A stretch of DNA of 18,789 nt from Prevotella sp. GTDB taxonomy: Bacteria; Bacteroidota; Bacteroidia; Bacteroidales; Dysgonomonadaceae. This document shows positions 16,644 through 18,789 of the stretch, piece by piece. A program made the position numbers and the translations under genes. Position 1 is the stretch's first letter, and each line of letters begins with the position of its first letter. The stretch spans positions 1 through 18,789 of the forward strand of contig JAISKQ010000041.1 in NCBI GenBank assembly GCA_031260865.1, read 5' to 3'. The notes under the pieces are model-generated. The model worked only from the letters and a program-made list of their open reading frames with translations. It ran no database searches and was not told the DNA's origin.

Positions 16644-16657
16644 GTTACTTTTGTCAC
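16644..16657 (+). repeat. 14-mer repeat
   Basis: Exact GTTACTTTTGTCAC, 30 bp before copy 3 of the palindromic unit. Confidence 0.85.
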
Positions 16658-16687
16658 TTTTTAAGTTTTGAGTGTACAAGTGTACAA

Positions 16688-16726
16688 GAGTTCTAGCATG
16701 CTAGTAAACTTGAACTATAGTAAACT
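16688..16726 (+). repeat. 39-bp palindromic repeat, copy 3
   Basis: Differs from the consensus of the 16-kb copies by a single base near its 3' end (ACTATAG for ACTCTAG). It is preceded by GTGTACAA words and followed by a 14-mer at 16741. Confidence 0.85.
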
Positions 16727-16740
16727 ACTTACTAAAAACT

Positions 16741-16754
16741 GTTACCTTTGTCAC
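16741..16754 (+). repeat. 14-mer repeat, one-base variant
   Basis: GTTACCTTTGTCAC. The single change keeps a TAnnTTTG word (TACCTTTG). It lies about 95 bp before the flavoprotein ATG. Confidence 0.8.
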
Positions 16755-16821
16755 TTTTTTTAAATTAGCCATATCTTCCATTACTTTTCGGGTTGACCTC
16801 CAAAATGAGGAATATTCCATG

Positions 16822-16829
16822 TATATTTG
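16822..16829 (+). promoter_or_regulatory. Putative -7 box of the flavoprotein gene
   Basis: TATATTTG matches TAnnTTTG and lies 18 bp before the ATG at 16848. The nearest TTG upstream (16793-16795) is 26 bp away, longer than usual, so the -33 part is doubtful. It would let this gene be expressed independently of the hemN operon. Confidence 0.45.
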
Positions 16830-16847
16830 TATCAAATTTGATTTGTT

Positions 16848-18065
16848 ATGAGTGGAACTGTATATGATTGCATCGTTGTAGGCGGCGGAATAAGCGGGCT
16901 TACATTTGCCCATTATCTGAAGAAAGAAGGAAAAACAGTATTGGTGCTGGAAAAGGAGGAAAACCCCGGCGGACAATTGCAGACCGGTCATTTATCAGTC
17001 CAACCTGACTATTGGTATGAACTGGGTTCCCACACTTGCTACAATTCGTACACAAACTTGTTGGCGATTGTGAAAGAGTTGGGAGAAACCGGATTGATAG
17101 AGCCGCTCGGCAAATTCAATTATATGCTGTACGCTTCCAATAAGATAAAAAGCATCGCGTCTGAAGTCTCTAAATTTTCGTGCTTGCTTCATTTCCCTAA
17201 ATTCTTCTTCTCGGACAAAGCGGGGAAAACCACCCGGGAATATTTTCGTCCCATCGTGGGAGCGTCCAATTACGACCGGTTATTTGCCAATGCTTTCAGG
17301 GCTGTTATCTGCCAACCCGCGGATGATTATCCTGCCGAAATCTTTTTAAAGAAAAGGAAAGAACGAGATAACAAATTAGCCCGTAGATTCACCTTCAAGG
17401 GAGGATTATCTTCATTTATCGATGCCGTGATAGCGAAAAACAATCTCGAAGTAAGCAACCTGTCGGAAGTAGTCAGCGTACGGAAAGAAGCCGGTACGTT
17501 TCTCGTAGAACTTAGAGACGGACAAGTACTCCATGCCCACAATATAGCGATGGCAGCCAATCCGAACGTGACATCGGCGCTGTTGCGGGAGATTGAACCC
17601 GAATTAGCCGGCTTATTATCCTCTATCCCCATCTTTGAATCGGAGTCACTCAATATAACAATCCCCCAAGAGAAAATAAAACTGGAACCAATAGCCGGTA
17701 TCATCCCGTTATCCGATGAGTTCTTGTCGGTGGTATCCAGGGACTTGGTAGAAGATGGGAAATACAGGAGCTTCACATTTCATTTCGAGAAAGGGAAGAA
17801 AACCGAAGCGGAAAAACTCGATTTGATATGCCGCGTGCTAAATATTTCCGCGTCGGATATTATAGAGACAAAGTCGATAGGACACAGTTTGCCCGCCATG
17901 CGCGTCGAGCTTCTGAATATGGATGAAAAGGCGCGGGATAAAAAGAAAGACGACCGTATTTATCTGCTTGGCAATTATTACTACGGACTGTCTCTCGAAG
18001 ATTGCGTAATCAGGTCAAAAGCCGAATTTGACCGCTACCGTAGGGATAATATAAAAGGGGAGTAA
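16848..18065 (+). CDS. Protoporphyrinogen-oxidase-like FAD-dependent oxidoreductase
   Basis: A 405-residue flavoprotein of the amine oxidase/HemY superfamily. The N-terminal Rossmann motif reads CIVVGGGISGLTFAHYL (8-24), ends in a Glu at the second strand (VLVLEKEENPGGQL, 31-44), and is followed by the substrate-side ELGSHTCYNSY block. The C-terminal part has the family's closing FAD segment (DDRIYLLGNYYYGLSLEDCV). It would oxidise protoporphyrinogen IX to protoporphyrin IX, the step after HemN. It is somewhat shorter than typical HemY, and GGQ replaces the usual GGR, so a related carotenoid- or porphyrin-type oxidase cannot be excluded. It is on the same strand as hemN but 3.4 kb away, with the R-M system and repeats in between. 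GC and codon use resemble hemN, not the R-M genes. Confidence 0.7.
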   Translation: MSGTVYDCIVVGGGISGLTFAHYLKKEGKTVLVLEKEENPGGQLQTGHLSVQPDYWYELGSHTCYNSYTNLLAIVKELGETGLIEPLGKFNYMLYASNKIKSIASEVSKFSCLLHFPKFFFSDKAGKTTREYFRPIVGASNYDRLFANAFRAVICQPADDYPAEIFLKKRKERDNKLARRFTFKGGLSSFIDAVIAKNNLEVSNLSEVVSVRKEAGTFLVELRDGQVLHAHNIAMAANPNVTSALLREIEPELAGLLSSIPIFESESLNITIPQEKIKLEPIAGIIPLSDEFLSVVSRDLVEDGKYRSFTFHFEKGKKTEAEKLDLICRVLNISASDIIETKSIGHSLPAMRVELLNMDEKARDKKKDDRIYLLGNYYYGLSLEDCVIRSKAEFDRYRRDNIKGE

Positions 18066-18117
18066 CGCCTACGCCTATTGGCGATTAGAAGTAAGCATTA
18101 CGCCCCTGAGTACACTA

Positions 18118-18141
18118 TCACAAACAGATTGATTGTTGTGA
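18118..18141. terminator. Weak inverted repeat between convergent genes
   Basis: TCACAA (18118-18123) and TTGTGA (18136-18141) can pair between the flavoprotein gene and the convergent lipoprotein gene. A second small hairpin CGCC-TATT-GGCG lies at 18072-18083. Neither has a good U-tract, so termination is only possible. Confidence 0.3.
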
Positions 18142-18165
18142 CAATTGATAAAAGAAGTTTATTTC

Positions 18166-18657
18166 TTATCGGGTTCTCTTCACAAAATCGTATGACATCT
18201 CCAATTCTTCATCTTCCAAGATGAAGTGAGTCTGATCAATTACTTTAAGTTTGAATGTTTTATACACCTGCTCGTTTTTTTCGCCCTCTCTATATACCAA
18301 TGTGAAGGATGAAGCGTCGGGAGATATTCCGTAATAAAATGATATATTTTCGGATTGAGCGACATTGCGCGTAACGTGATGACGCCAAATACATTCTCCT
18401 TCTACTAACGCTTTGACAATTTCACCATCCATATAACTGTGCTCGCAAATATGCACCGGTTTAATATATTGATTTTCAAAAGTAATGTAATATCTATTTT
18501 CTACTATTAATTCGGAAGGAACATTTTCAAACATCCCGTCCATCACGGCAAGAGCCTTTAACTGCCTTTCGGTATAAAGACAAATATTATCTTCATCCGT
18601 ATTTGAAGCACATGAAATAAAAGGCAAAATAAAAAAAACAAATAATAAATTTTTCAT
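18166..18657 (-). CDS. Predicted lipoprotein of unknown function
   Basis: A 163-residue protein with a type II signal peptide: MKN, hydrophobic LLFVFFILPF, lipobox ISC with the lipid-bearing Cys at residue 16, then an acidic stretch (SNTDEDN). The mature domain has alternating beta-rich segments (YYITFENQYIKPVHICEH; ISFYYGISP; FTLVYREGEK; THFILEDEELEMSYDFV) that suggest a small beta-sandwich or lipocalin-like fold; I recognise no family. It is probably membrane-anchored. It is convergent with the flavoprotein gene. Upstream on its strand there is TAACTTTT (18674-18681), one base off TAnnTTTG, and a tandem repeat begins 36 bp before the ATG, in the promoter region. Confidence 0.75.
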   Translation of the reverse strand: MKNLLFVFFILPFISCASNTDEDNICLYTERQLKALAVMDGMFENVPSELIVENRYYITFENQYIKPVHICEHSYMDGEIVKALVEGECIWRHHVTRNVAQSENISFYYGISPDASSFTLVYREGEKNEQVYKTFKLKVIDQTHFILEDEELEMSYDFVKRTR

Positions 18658-18693
18658 TATAATAATCTAAAAAAAAAGTTATGCAATTAAGGC

Positions 18694-18789
18694 AATGTAA
18701 TTAATGTAATTAATGTAATTAATGTAATTAATGTAATTAATGTAATTAATGTAATTAATGTAATTAATGTAATTAATGTAATTAATGTA
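18694..18789. repeat. 9-bp tandem repeat (AATGTAATT)n, runs off window end
   Basis: More than ten perfect copies of AATGTAATT in a row, 96 bp, with no substitution up to the last base of the window. Degenerate copies (ATGCAATTA, GGCAATGTAATT) lie just before it. It starts 36 bp upstream of the lipoprotein ATG and covers where its -33 region would be. Total copy number cannot be known from this window. Confidence 0.95.

Larger units (their letters stand above)
15819..16847. other. 1-kb gene-free region with dispersed repeats
   Basis: No convincing coding sequence on either strand. From 15819 to about 15970 it is AT-rich with no recognised content. From 15974 on it holds a small hairpin, five copies of a 14-mer (GTTACTTTTGTCAC or one-base variants), three 39-bp palindromic units, a candidate inverted-repeat element, and many words such as AAGTTTTGAGT and TTTACAAG. 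The last 50 bp carry a putative promoter for the flavoprotein gene. Confidence 0.8.

Noticed and set aside
16024..16754. CRISPR array from the repeated 14-mers
   Set aside because: Repeats are too short, spacing is irregular (about 96-350 bp), one copy is inverted, the DNA between them is itself repeated, and no cas gene is present.

Overview
The window looks like chromosomal DNA of a member of Bacteroidota, most likely order Bacteroidales. The reasons are promoter elements of the Bacteroides type (TAnnTTTG at -7, TTTG or TTG about 20 bp upstream), A-rich leaders without clear Shine-Dalgarno sites, short lipoproteins with a lipobox, M16 protease and outer-membrane barrel families typical of the group, and moderate to low GC. 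I cannot name genus or species.

Layout. 1-2100: the 3' part of methylglyoxal synthase (mgsA, cut by the window edge) with a terminator, then on the minus strand chorismate synthase (aroC) and a small lipoprotein with a near-consensus promoter. 2387-8469: a two-module M16 zinc protease followed by a very clear terminator, a secreted six-hairpin-type glycosidase, and a porin-like outer-membrane barrel. 8718-13423: a tight operon of TonB-dependent receptor, AmpG/RhtX-like MFS transporter and oxygen-independent coproporphyrinogen III oxidase (hemN). 16848-18065: a protoporphyrinogen-oxidase-like flavoprotein. 18166-18657: another lipoprotein (minus), with a 9-bp tandem repeat upstream that runs off the end of the window.

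The receptor, transporter, HemN and flavoprotein together suggest a porphyrin-salvage route: a porphyrin or heme precursor is taken across both membranes and then converted by late heme-pathway enzymes. No early heme gene or ferrochelatase is in the window. The substrate is inference.

Between hemN and the flavoprotein gene lie about 3.4 kb of AT-rich, foreign-looking DNA: a compact type II restriction-modification system (cytosine-5 methyltransferase divergent from a controller protein that overlaps a putative endonuclease), then about 1 kb without genes, full of dispersed repeats. The methyltransferase-controller intergenic region carries a recognisable C-box operator that overlaps the -7 box of the controller gene, and a half-site next to the -7 box of the methyltransferase gene. 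The repeat region holds five copies of a 14-mer and three copies of a palindromic 39-bp unit; a fourth 39-bp unit lies 14 kb away beside aroC.
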